A stretch of DNA of 25,475 nucleotides, taken from positions 1 to 25,475 of the forward strand of contig JAFGCA010000127.1 in the NCBI GenBank assembly GCA_016932895.1, in the 5' to 3' direction. Shown here piece by piece: positions 1-7,951 of this stretch (position 1 is the stretch's first letter; each line of letters begins with the position of its first letter). Below the pieces are notes generated by a model. That model did no database searches. It saw only the letters and a program-made list of their open reading frames with translations, and was not told the DNA's origin. Source of the stretch: Sedimentisphaerales bacterium (GTDB taxonomy: Bacteria; Planctomycetota; Phycisphaerae; Sedimentisphaerales; SG8-4). A program made the position numbers and the translations under genes.

Positions 1-1005
1 CACTGAAATCCCCCCCCCCCCTCTCCGGCCGGCGCTGCAAGCAATAATAGCCGAATCGGAAATGAACGCTGTCCCTCCCCGCGTGGAAAATGCACCACCC
101 GCCCAATCGGCTCTGTTCCGCTGAAAGGTACAGCCTGCTACCACCAGCTCGCAGTGCCAGCAGTAGAATCCGGCGCCCTTAGATTGCGTCCAATTGTCGA
201 AGAACTGACTCTCTCGTATCGTCACAGTGCTTTCTCTCGCATGCAGCCCGCCGCCCTGGGCTCCTCCACGGCCTGCTCCATTCTCGAAAAACGTACACGC
301 CTGCACGATGAAGTTATCGCCTCTGTAGACAAACGCACCGCCACCCATCATGTCACCGAAATTCCGCTCGAACCGGCAGTGTCTCAGCGTTACGCCGTCG
401 GCCTCGACGAGAACGCCACCGCCGCAAAAACCGTCGGCAGGGACAACATCGGGGCAACTCCCACGACCCGTGCACCTAAAAGGCATGGCGTGCCCACCGG
501 TGACCACGACCCCGTCCAGGGTGGCGAAGGCCCTGGCCGTAACCACATTCAAGCTGTTCTCCTCGCGCGTCACGTCGTCGCGGAAATCGCAGGGGTCCAC
601 CCCGGTCGCGTCGTCGCCCAGCAGATCGCCGCTAAGGATCGTTAGATGGGCCTCCCAATCCCGAGCATTCGGGTCGGAAGCCCCGACGCCCACATAGCCA
701 CCGGCCAGCGTCAGGCCGCTCAGCAATTCAAAGGAAGCTTCTCGGTCCCCCGTCCCGCCGGGATTCGCGGCGTCTCGGTCCGGCCGGTAGGTTCCCTGGG
801 CCACCCGAATCTCGACCGCCTCGGCGGTCGCTGCGCCCTCGGTCAGGGCGTCCTGCAGAAACGTATACGCCGTGGCCCACGAGGAGCCGTCGCCTCCGGG
901 CGGGGCGTCGTCATCGACGTAGATCAGCGTGCTTTGCGCCGGGGTGCAGACGCTTGCGAACAGGGCGCAGAGGACCGTTGCGCGGATTGTTTTCTTCGTC
1001 GCCAT
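1..1005 (-). CDS. Secreted right-handed parallel beta-helix protein (5' part, truncated by window edge)
   Basis: An open frame of 335 codons reads leftward from ATG 1005 without a stop and leaves the window, so the C-terminus is missing. GGAGGG about 9 nt upstream supports the start. Residues 1-25 are a Sec-type signal peptide: a Lys-rich start, a hydrophobic ATVLCALFASVC core, then an Ala/Ser-containing cleavage region. The mature part opens with IYVDDDAPPGGDGSSWATAY, typical of surface beta-helix (choice-of-anchor or polymorphic outer-membrane-like) proteins. It continues with rungs rich in GGG: GGGVLVE, MGGGAFVY, GGGLHAR and AGGAFSTR, each followed by a short strand and a Cxx(R/F) step such as HCRFERN, ACTFFEN or GCTFQRN. 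The product is probably a surface adhesin or polysaccharide-binding/lyase-like protein; no catalytic residues can be assigned. A 12-G run at 10-21 encodes GGGG in frame. Confidence 0.85.
   Translation of the reverse strand, partial: MATKKTIRATVLCALFASVCTPAQSTLIYVDDDAPPGGDGSSWATAYTFLQDALTEGAATAEAVEIRVAQGTYRPDRDAANPGGTGDREASFELLSGLTLAGGYVGVGASDPNARDWEAHLTILSGDLLGDDATGVDPCDFRDDVTREENSLNVVTARAFATLDGVVVTGGHAMPFRCTGRGSCPDVVPADGFCGGGVLVEADGVTLRHCRFERNFGDMMGGGAFVYRGDNFIVQACTFFENGAGRGGAQGGGLHARESTVTIRESQFFDNWTQSKGAGFYCWHCELVVAGCTFQRNRADWAGGAFSTRGGTAFISDSAIIACSAGRRGGGGISV
10..21 (-). repeat. Homopolymeric G12 tract inside beta-helix gene
   Basis: Twelve consecutive C on the plus strand (G on the coding strand) lie within the beta-helix coding sequence and encode four glycines. 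The frame is open on both sides: GRR before the tract, then ISV up to the window edge. Tracts of this length in surface-protein genes are prone to slipped-strand mispairing. They are also common places for assembly or basecalling length errors. Confidence 0.7.
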
Positions 1006-1203
1006 TTTTCGCTTCCCTCCAAGAACGACTGCTTCGCTTGGGTCAAGGACCCACTGTACCGGCCCGGCCCGCAGAGGCGCCGACGGCCGCACGAACATCG
1101 CTACAGCGAAGGCAGGCGGATATGATCGGTGCTACGAGAAGTATGATGGCGGCTCAGAATATAATCGTTTCAAAACCGGCCTTCGTTTCGCAATTCAAAA
1201 TCA

Positions 1204-1233
1204 ATTATACTCAGGGAGCAGGGGAATTTGCAA
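1204..1233 (-). promoter_or_regulatory. Sigma70-type promoter for the beta-helix gene
   Basis: Reading leftward, TTGCAA (1233-1228) and a perfect TATAAT (1209-1204) are separated by 18 nt. The predicted start near 1197 gives a leader of about 190 nt before ATG 1005. No other match of this quality was seen in the 520-bp spacer. Confidence 0.5.
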
Positions 1234-1388
1234 GCTTTTTCCGAAAAAACATATCCATCGTGTGGACGAAGGACGCGGTCCCTTGGCCGCCGGATTTCTT
1301 CGTTGCGGCCAGCGGTCGAAATGACAGCCTCCAGGCTCGGCGTCACGTAGATCGCGTCGAATGGCGCTCGTAACGCGTTTCATAAGCG

Positions 1389-1494
1389 TGCGACTATAGA
1401 TTGCTTCGCTCCGCTCGCAATGACATATCGTGCCTTGCGTTTGTCATTGCGAGGAGAGCAGCAACGAAGCAATCTCCTTTCCGCGGTAGTCGCA
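1389..1494. repeat. 106-bp imperfect palindrome (MITE/REP-like element)
   Basis: Outer arms TGCGACTA (1389-1396) and TAGTCGCA (1487-1494) are exact inverted repeats. Inner arms run 1398-1424 and 1442-1474: AGATTGCTTCG plus CTCGCAATGACA on the left is the reverse complement of the right arm, apart from a 6-nt insertion on the right. The element could fold into a long hairpin and sits just downstream of the sulfatase stop. From memory, motifs of the form TCATTGCGAGG...GAAGCAATCT occur as dispersed palindromes in several bacterial phyla. This copy could act as a terminator or be a non-autonomous mobile element. Confidence 0.65.
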
Positions 1495-1527
1495 AGACTT
1501 GCGAAATACGGTACGAGGGGCGATTTG

Positions 1528-2916
1528 TCAGCGGCCGGGCCATTTGGGGCCTTCGGCGTCGATTTGGGCGTGGAGGGTTTTGAGCGTGTCCTTCATGCGC
1601 GCGAGTCGGCGCGGTTGTGTTTGCGAAAGGTCGTTCTTTTCGGTCGGGTCTTCTTTGAGGTTGTAGAGCTCGAACTGTGTCAGCGCGGTGTCGGCGATGA
1701 TCTTCCAGTGGCCCCGGCGCATGGCGACGGTGAACGGCTTGCTGATGGCGCGGTCGTAACGCCAGTAGAGCGGGACCGTGCGCTCGAGCTTCTCGTTCCG
1801 GAAGATCGGCAGGATGCTGGTCCCGTCGATGGGACGGTCCGTGGGCACCTCGGCGCCGGCGATGTCACAGAGCGTGGGCAGAACGTCGGTCCCGTTGACG
1901 GGCTCGCTGGAGACGCTGCCGGGCTTGGCCTTCCCGGGCCAGCGGACGATGCCGGGCACGCGGATGCCGCCCTCGTACATGTGCAGCTTCATCCCGCGCA
2001 GCGGCCCGGGCGAGCCGAACGAGCGGTGCGACCCGCGGTAGCGGTTGAGCGTCTCGGGTCCGTTGTCGCTGGTGAACATGACGAACGTCTCGTCGCGCAG
2101 GCCCATGTCGTCGAGATTCTGCATGAGCCGGCCGAACTCGTGGTCCATCTGCGTGACGTTGCCGTAGTAGATCGCCTCCTTGTGTCCTTCGTACCTCTGC
2201 ATAAACTCAGGGCCCGTGGCAATGGGCTCGTGCGGCGCGTGGAACCATACGAACAAACAGAACGGCTTGCTGCGGTCCCACCCGTCGCGGAGCCAGTCGA
2301 TGGCTTCCTGGACGATTAGCGTGGAGGAATAGCCCTCCAGGAGTCCCACACGCGCGCCGTTTCGAACGAAGTTGTTCGGGTTGTGGTGCGTCGGCAGCGC
2401 GTTGTTCTGCGTGGAGAACCAGTGGTCGAAGCCGTGATCGCCGGGCTGGGGCTGCTCGGCGGAGTTGAATTTTCCGTTGCAGTGCCATTTTCCGCAGTGA
2501 CAGGTGGCGTAGCCGCGATCGCGGAGCAGCGTCGCGACGGTAATCTCTTTGCGGGACAGGTGCATGGGATTGTTGGCGGGGATCCAATCGTAGATGCCGC
2601 AGCGATACGGCGTGCGTCCGGTCAACATGCCGGCCCGCGCCGGCGAGCACACCGGAGCGGCCGCGTAGCAGTCCGTCAACCGCAGCCCCTCGCCGGCCAG
2701 CCGGTCCAGGTTCGGCGTTCGGATGTGCGGATGCCCGTAGCAGGCCAGATCGCCGTACCCCAAATCGTCGCACAACGCGATCACAATGTTCGTTCTCTTG
2801 CCGGGATCGCGCGACGCAGCCGCAGACCCGGCGCCCTTGCACGCCGAGACCGCGAGCGACGCGCCGCCGAGACCGATGACCCTGAGGAAATCGCGCCGGC
2901 TGATACGTGTCCCCAT
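1528..2916 (-). CDS. Tat-exported lipoprotein sulfatase (type I, formylglycine-dependent)
   Basis: 462-aa arylsulfatase-family (alkaline phosphatase superfamily) enzyme that should hydrolyse sulfate esters outside the cytoplasm, most likely on sulfated polysaccharides. The start at 2916 is preferred over upstream in-frame codons because AGGA lies 8 nt before it and the twin-arginine motif SRRDFLR follows directly. The leader ends in a lipobox-like AVSAC, so it may be lipid-anchored. The N-terminal metal-binding CDDLGYGDL is present. The modification motif CSPARAGMLTG has its Cys at about residue 90, for oxidation to formylglycine. The second sulfatase signature GYATCHCGKWH and the metal-site FTSDNGPE follow. 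Length is normal for the family. The substrate cannot be read from sequence; no maturation enzyme (anSME or FGE) is in the window. Confidence 0.93.
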   Translation of the reverse strand: MGTRISRRDFLRVIGLGGASLAVSACKGAGSAAASRDPGKRTNIVIALCDDLGYGDLACYGHPHIRTPNLDRLAGEGLRLTDCYAAAPVCSPARAGMLTGRTPYRCGIYDWIPANNPMHLSRKEITVATLLRDRGYATCHCGKWHCNGKFNSAEQPQPGDHGFDHWFSTQNNALPTHHNPNNFVRNGARVGLLEGYSSTLIVQEAIDWLRDGWDRSKPFCLFVWFHAPHEPIATGPEFMQRYEGHKEAIYYGNVTQMDHEFGRLMQNLDDMGLRDETFVMFTSDNGPETLNRYRGSHRSFGSPGPLRGMKLHMYEGGIRVPGIVRWPGKAKPGSVSSEPVNGTDVLPTLCDIAGAEVPTDRPIDGTSILPIFRNEKLERTVPLYWRYDRAISKPFTVAMRRGHWKIIADTALTQFELYNLKEDPTEKNDLSQTQPRRLARMKDTLKTLHAQIDAEGPKWPGR

Positions 2917-3081
2917 ATTTGTCCTCACTCTCGAAAACACGTTAGCAAAACTGTTGCCGATGGCAGCAGACAAGCGCACAATATAGGCGGATTACGCGGC
3001 AACGGCAAGGCCATACGCTTTCAGTTATCTGCGTTACCAGTATTGGAAACCGGCGAAAGACGAGCCATCCCAATGCACAGG

Positions 3082-3090
3082 TTTTCCACA
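3082..3090 (+). promoter_or_regulatory. DnaA-box-like site
   Basis: TTTTCCACA matches TTWTNCACA and lies 240 bp upstream of the dnaA start. A second, inverted near-match lies at 3172-3180. Confidence 0.45.
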
Positions 3091-3199
3091 AACTCAACTT
3101 GCGAGGTGCAAAACTTGTTAGCAACAATTTTTTTTCGTGCGCAAAGCCAGTGCTTTCAAGTCACTCTATGACGTGGAAAAGAAACCAGCCAAATACGTG

Positions 3200-3229
3200 T
3201 TGATTTGCTCAAGCTCTTCCAAATAATAG
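3200..3229 (+). promoter_or_regulatory. Candidate dnaA promoter
   Basis: TTGATT (3200-3205) and TAATAG (3224-3229) are separated by 18 nt, giving a leader of about 97 nt before the dnaA start codon. It lies just after the inverted DnaA-box-like site, which would allow autoregulation. Confidence 0.4.
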
Positions 3230-3332
3230 CAGCAGTAATGTTTGGTTTGCGTTAGAGGCCCAAGACCTTTCTTTGAAACGAAATGTGGGTACCGATAACA
3301 GTGCTGCTATTGGCACTGTCAGGGAGATCTTG

Positions 3333-4802
3333 ATGCAGGGTACAATCACGGATGATGCTTCCCGGGCAACGGGGTCCGAGGCGACCGCCATCACGGAGGC
3401 ACTGGCCGAGCGGATCGGCCGGCAGAAGTACAAGATTTGGTTTCAGAGCTGTGCACGTTTCTCGTTGGAGGAGGGATACCTCAAGGTAGGCGTTCCCAAT
3501 CCCTTTCTGGCCGGCTGGCTGGAAGGGCATTTCGCCCGGGACATTCGGCTGGCGGCGCAGTCGGTCATGGGCACGCCGCCGGAGCTGTCGTTCGTGATCG
3601 ACCCGGAGCTTTCCGGAAACCGGCGGCGCAGTTCCGTGGACGCCAAGGCGGACGCCGGGACAGAGACGCCGCGCGAATCGCGCGGCGCCAAGCCGAAGGA
3701 CTCGGCACGCCGGAATGGAAACCTCAAGCTGACGCTGGAGACCTTCGTTGTCGGTCCGTCGAACGAACTGGCGCACAGCGCGGCGCGGGCGGTGGTCCGG
3801 GAGCAGCAGAGCCCGTTCAATCCTTTGTTCATTCACGGCGGATACGGCGTCGGCAAGACCCATCTGTTGCAGGGAATCTGCAACGGTGTGGCCCAAGCCA
3901 GGCCCCGCACCAAGGGGCTCTATCTGTCGGCCGAAGATTTCGCCAATCAATTTGTGCTGGCCTTGAAGACGAAGAAGCTGGAGGCTTTTCGACGTCGCAT
4001 GAGGCAAACGGATTTGCTGGCGATTGACGACGTACACTTCCTGGCCAGCAAGCCTTCCACCCAGGAGGAGTTCCTGCACACGTTCAACACGATCAACCTC
4101 GCAGGAAAGCAGGTGGTCCTGGTTTCGGATGCCCATCCCAAGATGATCGGGCAGTTGTCGGAGAAATTGATCAATCGTTTCGTCTCGGGCATGGTGGTGA
4201 AGATCGAGGCGCCGGATTTCCAGACGCGTTGCGAGATCTGCCGCCAGTACTCGCGCCGGATGATGACCGGGGCGCTTTCGCGGCACCGCAAAAAGACGGC
4301 GGGGGAGCTGCCCGAGGAGATCGTCCGTTACGTCGCCGAGCGCGTGCGGACGAACGTGCGCGAGCTGGAAGGGGCGCTGACCCGGCTGATCGCCTACGCG
4401 GCCCTTCAGAACGAGAAGCTGACGCTGGCGACGGCCGAGGCGGTCCTGGCCGAGCACATCGAGCGGTGCGACCCGATCGTCCACGTCTCCGACATCGAGG
4501 CGGCCGTCGGCGGGTATTTCGGCGTCACGCCCGCCAGTCTCCACTCGGCCAAGAAGAGCCGCAAAATCTCGCTGGCTCGGCACTTCAGCATGTACCTGAC
4601 GCGAAAGCACACCAACATGTCATCCTCGGAGGTCGGCCGGCACATGGGCAACAAGAACCACGCCACCGTCCTGGTCGCCTGCAAGAAGATCGAGGGCCTG
4701 CTCAAGGATAACGCCGAAATCAACTGGCCCGGACCCCACGGAAACAAGGTCGCCAGGGCCCGGACCATCCTGGCCCAACTGGAAGACAACGTCTCCCGCT
4801 AA
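3333..4802 (+). CDS. dnaA: Chromosomal replication initiator DnaA
   Basis: 489-aa AAA+ ATPase that binds DnaA boxes at oriC and melts the origin. The start at ATG 3333 is supported by AGGGAG 6 nt upstream; a TTG 60 nt earlier is less likely. Domain I covers roughly residues 15-90 (IWFQSCARF...VPNPFLAGWLEGHF). Domain II is short and charged. Domain III has Walker A GGYGVGKTH (169-177), Walker B LLAIDDVHFL (228-237), sensor VVLVSDAHPK, and a sensor-2 region with NVRELEGALTRL. Domain IV carries the signature helix GRHMGNKNHATVLVACKKIE (435-454). The usual RDH(S/T)TV reads KNHATV here, a conservative variation that I believe also occurs in related planctomycetes. Neighbours are unrelated: no dnaN, recF or gyr genes follow. 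Confidence 0.97.
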   Translation: MQGTITDDASRATGSEATAITEALAERIGRQKYKIWFQSCARFSLEEGYLKVGVPNPFLAGWLEGHFARDIRLAAQSVMGTPPELSFVIDPELSGNRRRSSVDAKADAGTETPRESRGAKPKDSARRNGNLKLTLETFVVGPSNELAHSAARAVVREQQSPFNPLFIHGGYGVGKTHLLQGICNGVAQARPRTKGLYLSAEDFANQFVLALKTKKLEAFRRRMRQTDLLAIDDVHFLASKPSTQEEFLHTFNTINLAGKQVVLVSDAHPKMIGQLSEKLINRFVSGMVVKIEAPDFQTRCEICRQYSRRMMTGALSRHRKKTAGELPEEIVRYVAERVRTNVRELEGALTRLIAYAALQNEKLTLATAEAVLAEHIERCDPIVHVSDIEAAVGGYFGVTPASLHSAKKSRKISLARHFSMYLTRKHTNMSSSEVGRHMGNKNHATVLVACKKIEGLLKDNAEINWPGPHGNKVARARTILAQLEDNVSR

Positions 4803-5026
4803 GCCCCAGCCCGACCTGCGGCGCGCCGATGAATCAGAATCCGTAGGACCGGCGGTATATCCGGCGGTTCCTTGTGGCGTTTGCGCCGGCGGGCCCGTAA
4901 AATCAGTTGCATGCGGCACGTTCCGTACGAGCAGGTGCGACGGAGGCTTTCGGGGAAACGGGAGTGCTTGAACAGGCGTTGAACGAACCACGGAGCGCTC
5001 GGCTTGAGCCAGTCAGGAGAGACCCA

Positions 5027-6937
5027 ATGGGACATGAGACAATCTCAAAGGTAAGCTCGCATCGCACGATCGTCTTGGCCGGGCTGGCGGTAACCGCGCT
5101 GGTCCTGTTCCTCGCGGGCGCCGTCGCGGCGGATTTCCAGCGGGTGGTCATCGATAAGAACATCGGCGGCCGGACCGCAATCGGCGATATCGACGGCGAC
5201 GGATTCAACGACATCGTCGTCCACACCTGGTCGAGTGACAGAGGCAAACAGAACGACGGCAAGGTCGGCTGGTACAAGTATCCCCACTGGCGGCGGTACA
5301 GCATCGTCGACAGCGGCCACATCTTCGGCGACGGCGTGCTCGCGGTCGATCTCGATCAGGACGCCGACAACGACGTCGTCACCGCCAAGGGCAGCGATAA
5401 CGAGGCCAGCGTCGTCTGGTACGAGAACCCGGGCGGCGCCGCCGCTGCGGGCTGGAAAGAGCACAAGGTGGCCACCGTCGAGACAAACAGCGAAGTCAAA
5501 GACGTGGAAGTGCACGACATGGATCACGACGGCAAGCCCGACGTGATCGTCCGCACGAAGCACAAGTTCGCCGTCTATTTCCAGCAGTCGCCCGATTCCT
5601 GGTTCGAAGTGAAAGCCGACAACGCCGAACGCGAGGGGATGACGCTCGGCGACGTCGACGGTGACGGCGACTGCGACGCGGTCATGAACGGGTTCTGGCT
5701 GGAGAATCCGAAACGCCCCCGCAAAGACGTCTGGCCGCGACATGATATCGACCCGACGTGGTTCAAAGACGTCACGGGAGGCTGGCAGGACCACAGCGTC
5801 ATGGCCGAAGTCAAGGACATCAACAACGACGGCAAAGCCGACGTGGTTTTCTCGCATTCGGAAAAGACCGGCTTTGCCGTGGCGTGGTACGAATCGGCGA
5901 ATCCCAAAGACGGGCCCGATGCCTGGACGAAACACGAGGTCGGCGTGGTCGACTACTGCCATACCCTCCGCTGCGACGATATCGATTTGGACGGAGACAG
6001 AGACATCGTCGCGGCCACCCTGATCAGGACAGAGGACCCGGAGATCTGCGTTTTCGTCAACGAAGGCAAGGGGCTCTCCTGGCGGAAACAGCGCCTCGCC
6101 GCCACGAGCGCCTACAAGGCCAAGACCGGGGACCTCGACAACGACGGCGACGTCGATATCGTCACGGCCCGAAGCTGGGACAAGGCGCCTCTGCAACTGT
6201 GGCGCAACACCCTCTCGGCCACCGCCGGAGAGATCGGCGTGGGAGCGGCGCCGCCACCGGGAGCGGACGTGCTGATCGACGGAACGCGCGAAACGCTCGA
6301 CGAGAAATGGACGTACTGGGAAGGTCCGCGATTCGCCTCGTCCCTGCCGATCAAGTGGCAGATCGTCGACGATCCCGTGGACTCGGGCACCGTTATCGTC
6401 AGCTCCGATCCCGCCGGCGCCGGGGGCAAGTACGGCGCCGCCGACATCGTCACGAAGAAGAAGTACCGGGACTTCCGGCTGCACATCGAGTTTCTGGTTC
6501 CGCACAAGGGAGGCAACAGCGGCGTCTACCTGCAGAATCGGTACGAGATCCAGGTCCTGGACGGCGACAGCGGCAAGCACGGTCTGGCCGCGGTGATCAA
6601 CGAGGCGGCCGGCCCCTACCACGCCTATAGCGGCACCGGACGATGGAACGCCTACGACATCAAGTTCCGCGCCGCCCGTTTCCAGGACGGCAAGCTCACC
6701 GAAAAAGCCATGGTCACCATGTTCTTCAACGGCGTCAGGGCACACACCAACCACAAGATCCAGAAGGTCTGGGGCGGAGAGAATTCCGGCATCGACGGAG
6801 GCAACCAGGGCGGAGCCGGCATCACCGACGTGCCGGGAGGACTCAAGCTCCAGTGCGAGGGCCATGACGTGCTGTATCGCAACGCCTGGATCATGGAGCT
6901 GGACATCGAAGAGCCCAACACCGACTGGGGCCCCTGA
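5027..6937 (+). CDS. Exported FG-GAP/VCBS beta-propeller fused to a DUF1080 (3-keto-disaccharide hydrolase-type) domain
   Basis: 636-aa exported protein. ATG 5027 has AGGAGA 6 nt upstream, and the signal/anchor helix (about residues 13-33) follows directly, so the longer frame beginning at 4907 is not used. Residues about 40-400 carry seven calcium-binding-type repeats: DIDGDGFND, DLDQDADND, DMDHDGKPD, DVDGDGDCD, DINNDGKAD, DIDLDGDRD and DLDNDGDVD. These fit a seven-bladed integrin-like propeller. Residues about 415-632 form a DUF1080 concanavalin-like domain (KYRDFRLHIEF, GGNSGVYLQNRYEIQVLD, GRWNAYDI). This family includes 3-keto-glycoside hydrolases and is greatly expanded in Planctomycetota. 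The likely role is binding and processing of extracellular glycans; catalysis is inferred from family only. It ends 42 nt before the next gene and may be co-transcribed with it. Confidence 0.9.
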   Translation: MGHETISKVSSHRTIVLAGLAVTALVLFLAGAVAADFQRVVIDKNIGGRTAIGDIDGDGFNDIVVHTWSSDRGKQNDGKVGWYKYPHWRRYSIVDSGHIFGDGVLAVDLDQDADNDVVTAKGSDNEASVVWYENPGGAAAAGWKEHKVATVETNSEVKDVEVHDMDHDGKPDVIVRTKHKFAVYFQQSPDSWFEVKADNAEREGMTLGDVDGDGDCDAVMNGFWLENPKRPRKDVWPRHDIDPTWFKDVTGGWQDHSVMAEVKDINNDGKADVVFSHSEKTGFAVAWYESANPKDGPDAWTKHEVGVVDYCHTLRCDDIDLDGDRDIVAATLIRTEDPEICVFVNEGKGLSWRKQRLAATSAYKAKTGDLDNDGDVDIVTARSWDKAPLQLWRNTLSATAGEIGVGAAPPPGADVLIDGTRETLDEKWTYWEGPRFASSLPIKWQIVDDPVDSGTVIVSSDPAGAGGKYGAADIVTKKKYRDFRLHIEFLVPHKGGNSGVYLQNRYEIQVLDGDSGKHGLAAVINEAAGPYHAYSGTGRWNAYDIKFRAARFQDGKLTEKAMVTMFFNGVRAHTNHKIQKVWGGENSGIDGGNQGGAGITDVPGGLKLQCEGHDVLYRNAWIMELDIEEPNTDWGP

Positions 6938-6979
6938 TTCCCCCGCGCCCCGACGTGCAGGGCGAATGTGGAGGTGCTT

Positions 6980-7723
6980 ATGTGGCCGAGCATTGGACCG
7001 GTACGACTGTATGGAGTCTTGCAGCTTGTCGGGATCATCCTGCACTTTGTCGTCAGTTGGCGCATCGCCAGGCGCTACGGGCTGAAGCGCCGGGTGTGGA
7101 TCGCCGCAAGCCTCTGCTACCTGCTCGCGATGATCGTGGGCGCCAAGGTGCTCTTCGATCTGCGCCACAACATCCTCTCGCTGTCGGCGCTGCTGGATGC
7201 GAAGCACTGGATGCGCGGCGGCATGTGGGGCGGCCTGCTGGCCTATCTGGTCCTGGCGGTCCCGGTCGTGCTGCTGCTCTCGCGGAAAAGGCGCGCCGCC
7301 CTGGACCTGGTGGCCCTGGCGATCCCGATCCCCTGGATCGCGGCCAAGCTGGGTTGCTTTCTCAACGGCTGCTGCCACGGCCGGCCCTGCTCGCTTCCCT
7401 GGGCCGTGACCTTCCCGCCGGAGGCCCGCGGCGCCCCGCCGGGAATCCCCCTGCACCCGAGCCAGCTCTACGAAGTCGGCATCATGCTGATCCTGCTGCT
7501 GGTCTTCGCGCGACTGAAGTCCGACCGCTGGCGCGGGACCCGGCTGCTGTGGTTCTTCCTGATCTATGGCCTCGGTCGGGCCGCCACCGACTACCTGCGA
7601 GGCGATGTCGAAAGCTATCTCTACCCCGGCCTGTTGACGGTCACGCAACTGCTGTGCATCATCCCGGCCGTCGTTTCTCTGCTCCTACTCGCGCATCTGC
7701 TCCGCAGACAGCCTCACCCGTGA
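6980..7723 (+). CDS. Lgt-like integral membrane protein (prolipoprotein diacylglyceryl transferase family)
   Basis: 247-aa polytopic membrane protein starting at ATG 6980 (GGAGG 5 nt upstream). Lgt transfers diacylglycerol from phosphatidylglycerol to the lipobox cysteine of prolipoproteins. Family marks are HPSQLYE (159-165), GCFLNGCCHGRP (125-136) where classical Lgt has GNFINGE..G, and GRAATDYLRGD (199-209), matching the region of the conserved Arg and acidic residue near the C-terminus. Several residues considered important in E. coli Lgt appear changed in my by-eye alignment: the His of the HGG motif (here GGMWGG), and the Glu of NGE (here Cys). It is therefore either a divergent Lgt or a Cys-motif paralogue with another lipid-transfer role. 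Many lipoproteins are encoded nearby, so some Lgt must exist in the cell. Confidence 0.8.
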   Translation: MWPSIGPVRLYGVLQLVGIILHFVVSWRIARRYGLKRRVWIAASLCYLLAMIVGAKVLFDLRHNILSLSALLDAKHWMRGGMWGGLLAYLVLAVPVVLLLSRKRRAALDLVALAIPIPWIAAKLGCFLNGCCHGRPCSLPWAVTFPPEARGAPPGIPLHPSQLYEVGIMLILLLVFARLKSDRWRGTRLLWFFLIYGLGRAATDYLRGDVESYLYPGLLTVTQLLCIIPAVVSLLLLAHLLRRQPHP

Positions 7724-7786
7724 GGAAAACTGACTCCGTTCCCGCGCCGACCCCACTCTTCGCCCCAAAACGCAGCAACTTGGGTC

Positions 7787-7889
7787 CGTTTGCCATTCCG
7801 CGCCCCCCTGCCTCGAATCTCCAATCTCCAATCCGAAATCCCCAATGGCGCGACTCCCTCCCGGAGAGATTGGCTTCGTTTGCCATTCC
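7787..7889. repeat. Short tandem and direct repeats in intergenic region
   Basis: CGTTTGCCATTCC occurs at 7787-7799 and again at 7877-7889. Between them lie four degenerate 7-nt units, TCTCCAA, TCTCCAA, TCCGAAA and TCCCCAA (7818-7845). The area lies between the convergent ends of the Lgt-like gene and the zinc-finger membrane gene. No gene is apparent. Confidence 0.5.
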
Positions 7890-7951
7890 CGCCGATCCCC
7901 CTGAAAGGGCGAGAAGGGTCGGAAGAGTGGAAAGGGTGAAAGGCCGGCGGG

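Larger units (their letters stand above)
1006..1527. other. Intergenic spacer between beta-helix gene and sulfatase
   Basis: About 520 bp with no supportable gene. It holds the promoter and leader of the beta-helix gene (left part) and a large imperfect palindrome at 1389-1494 close to the 3' end of the sulfatase gene. The short frames here lack ribosome-binding sites and any recognisable protein signature. Confidence 0.6.
2917..3332. other. dnaA upstream region, candidate replication origin
   Basis: This 416-bp spacer separates the divergent sulfatase and dnaA genes. It contains TTTTCCACA at 3082-3090, which fits the DnaA-box consensus TTWTNCACA. A reverse near-match, CGTGGAAAA at 3172-3180, has one mismatch. 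An eight-T run (3128-3135 region) lies between them. GTTAGCAA occurs twice (2941-2948, 3117-3124). The context suits DnaA autoregulation and possibly oriC, although two boxes are few and dnaN is not adjacent. Confidence 0.4.

Noticed and set aside
154..1125. Plus-strand frames (154-645 and 646-1125) in the first kilobase
   Set aside because: They lie opposite the beta-helix protein, whose minus-strand frame is open for the full 1005 nt with a signal peptide and GGG rungs.
3252..4610. Minus-strand open frame of 452 codons opposite dnaA
   Set aside because: Antisense shadow of dnaA; translation shows no recognisable domain and DnaA motifs occupy the plus strand throughout.
5045..7648. Very long minus-strand open frame (867 codons) opposite the FG-GAP/DUF1080 and Lgt-like genes
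   Set aside because: It is the antisense shadow of GC-rich, Asp/Gly-rich coding sequence; its translation is low-complexity with no domain, and the plus-strand genes have clear motifs and ribosome-binding sites.
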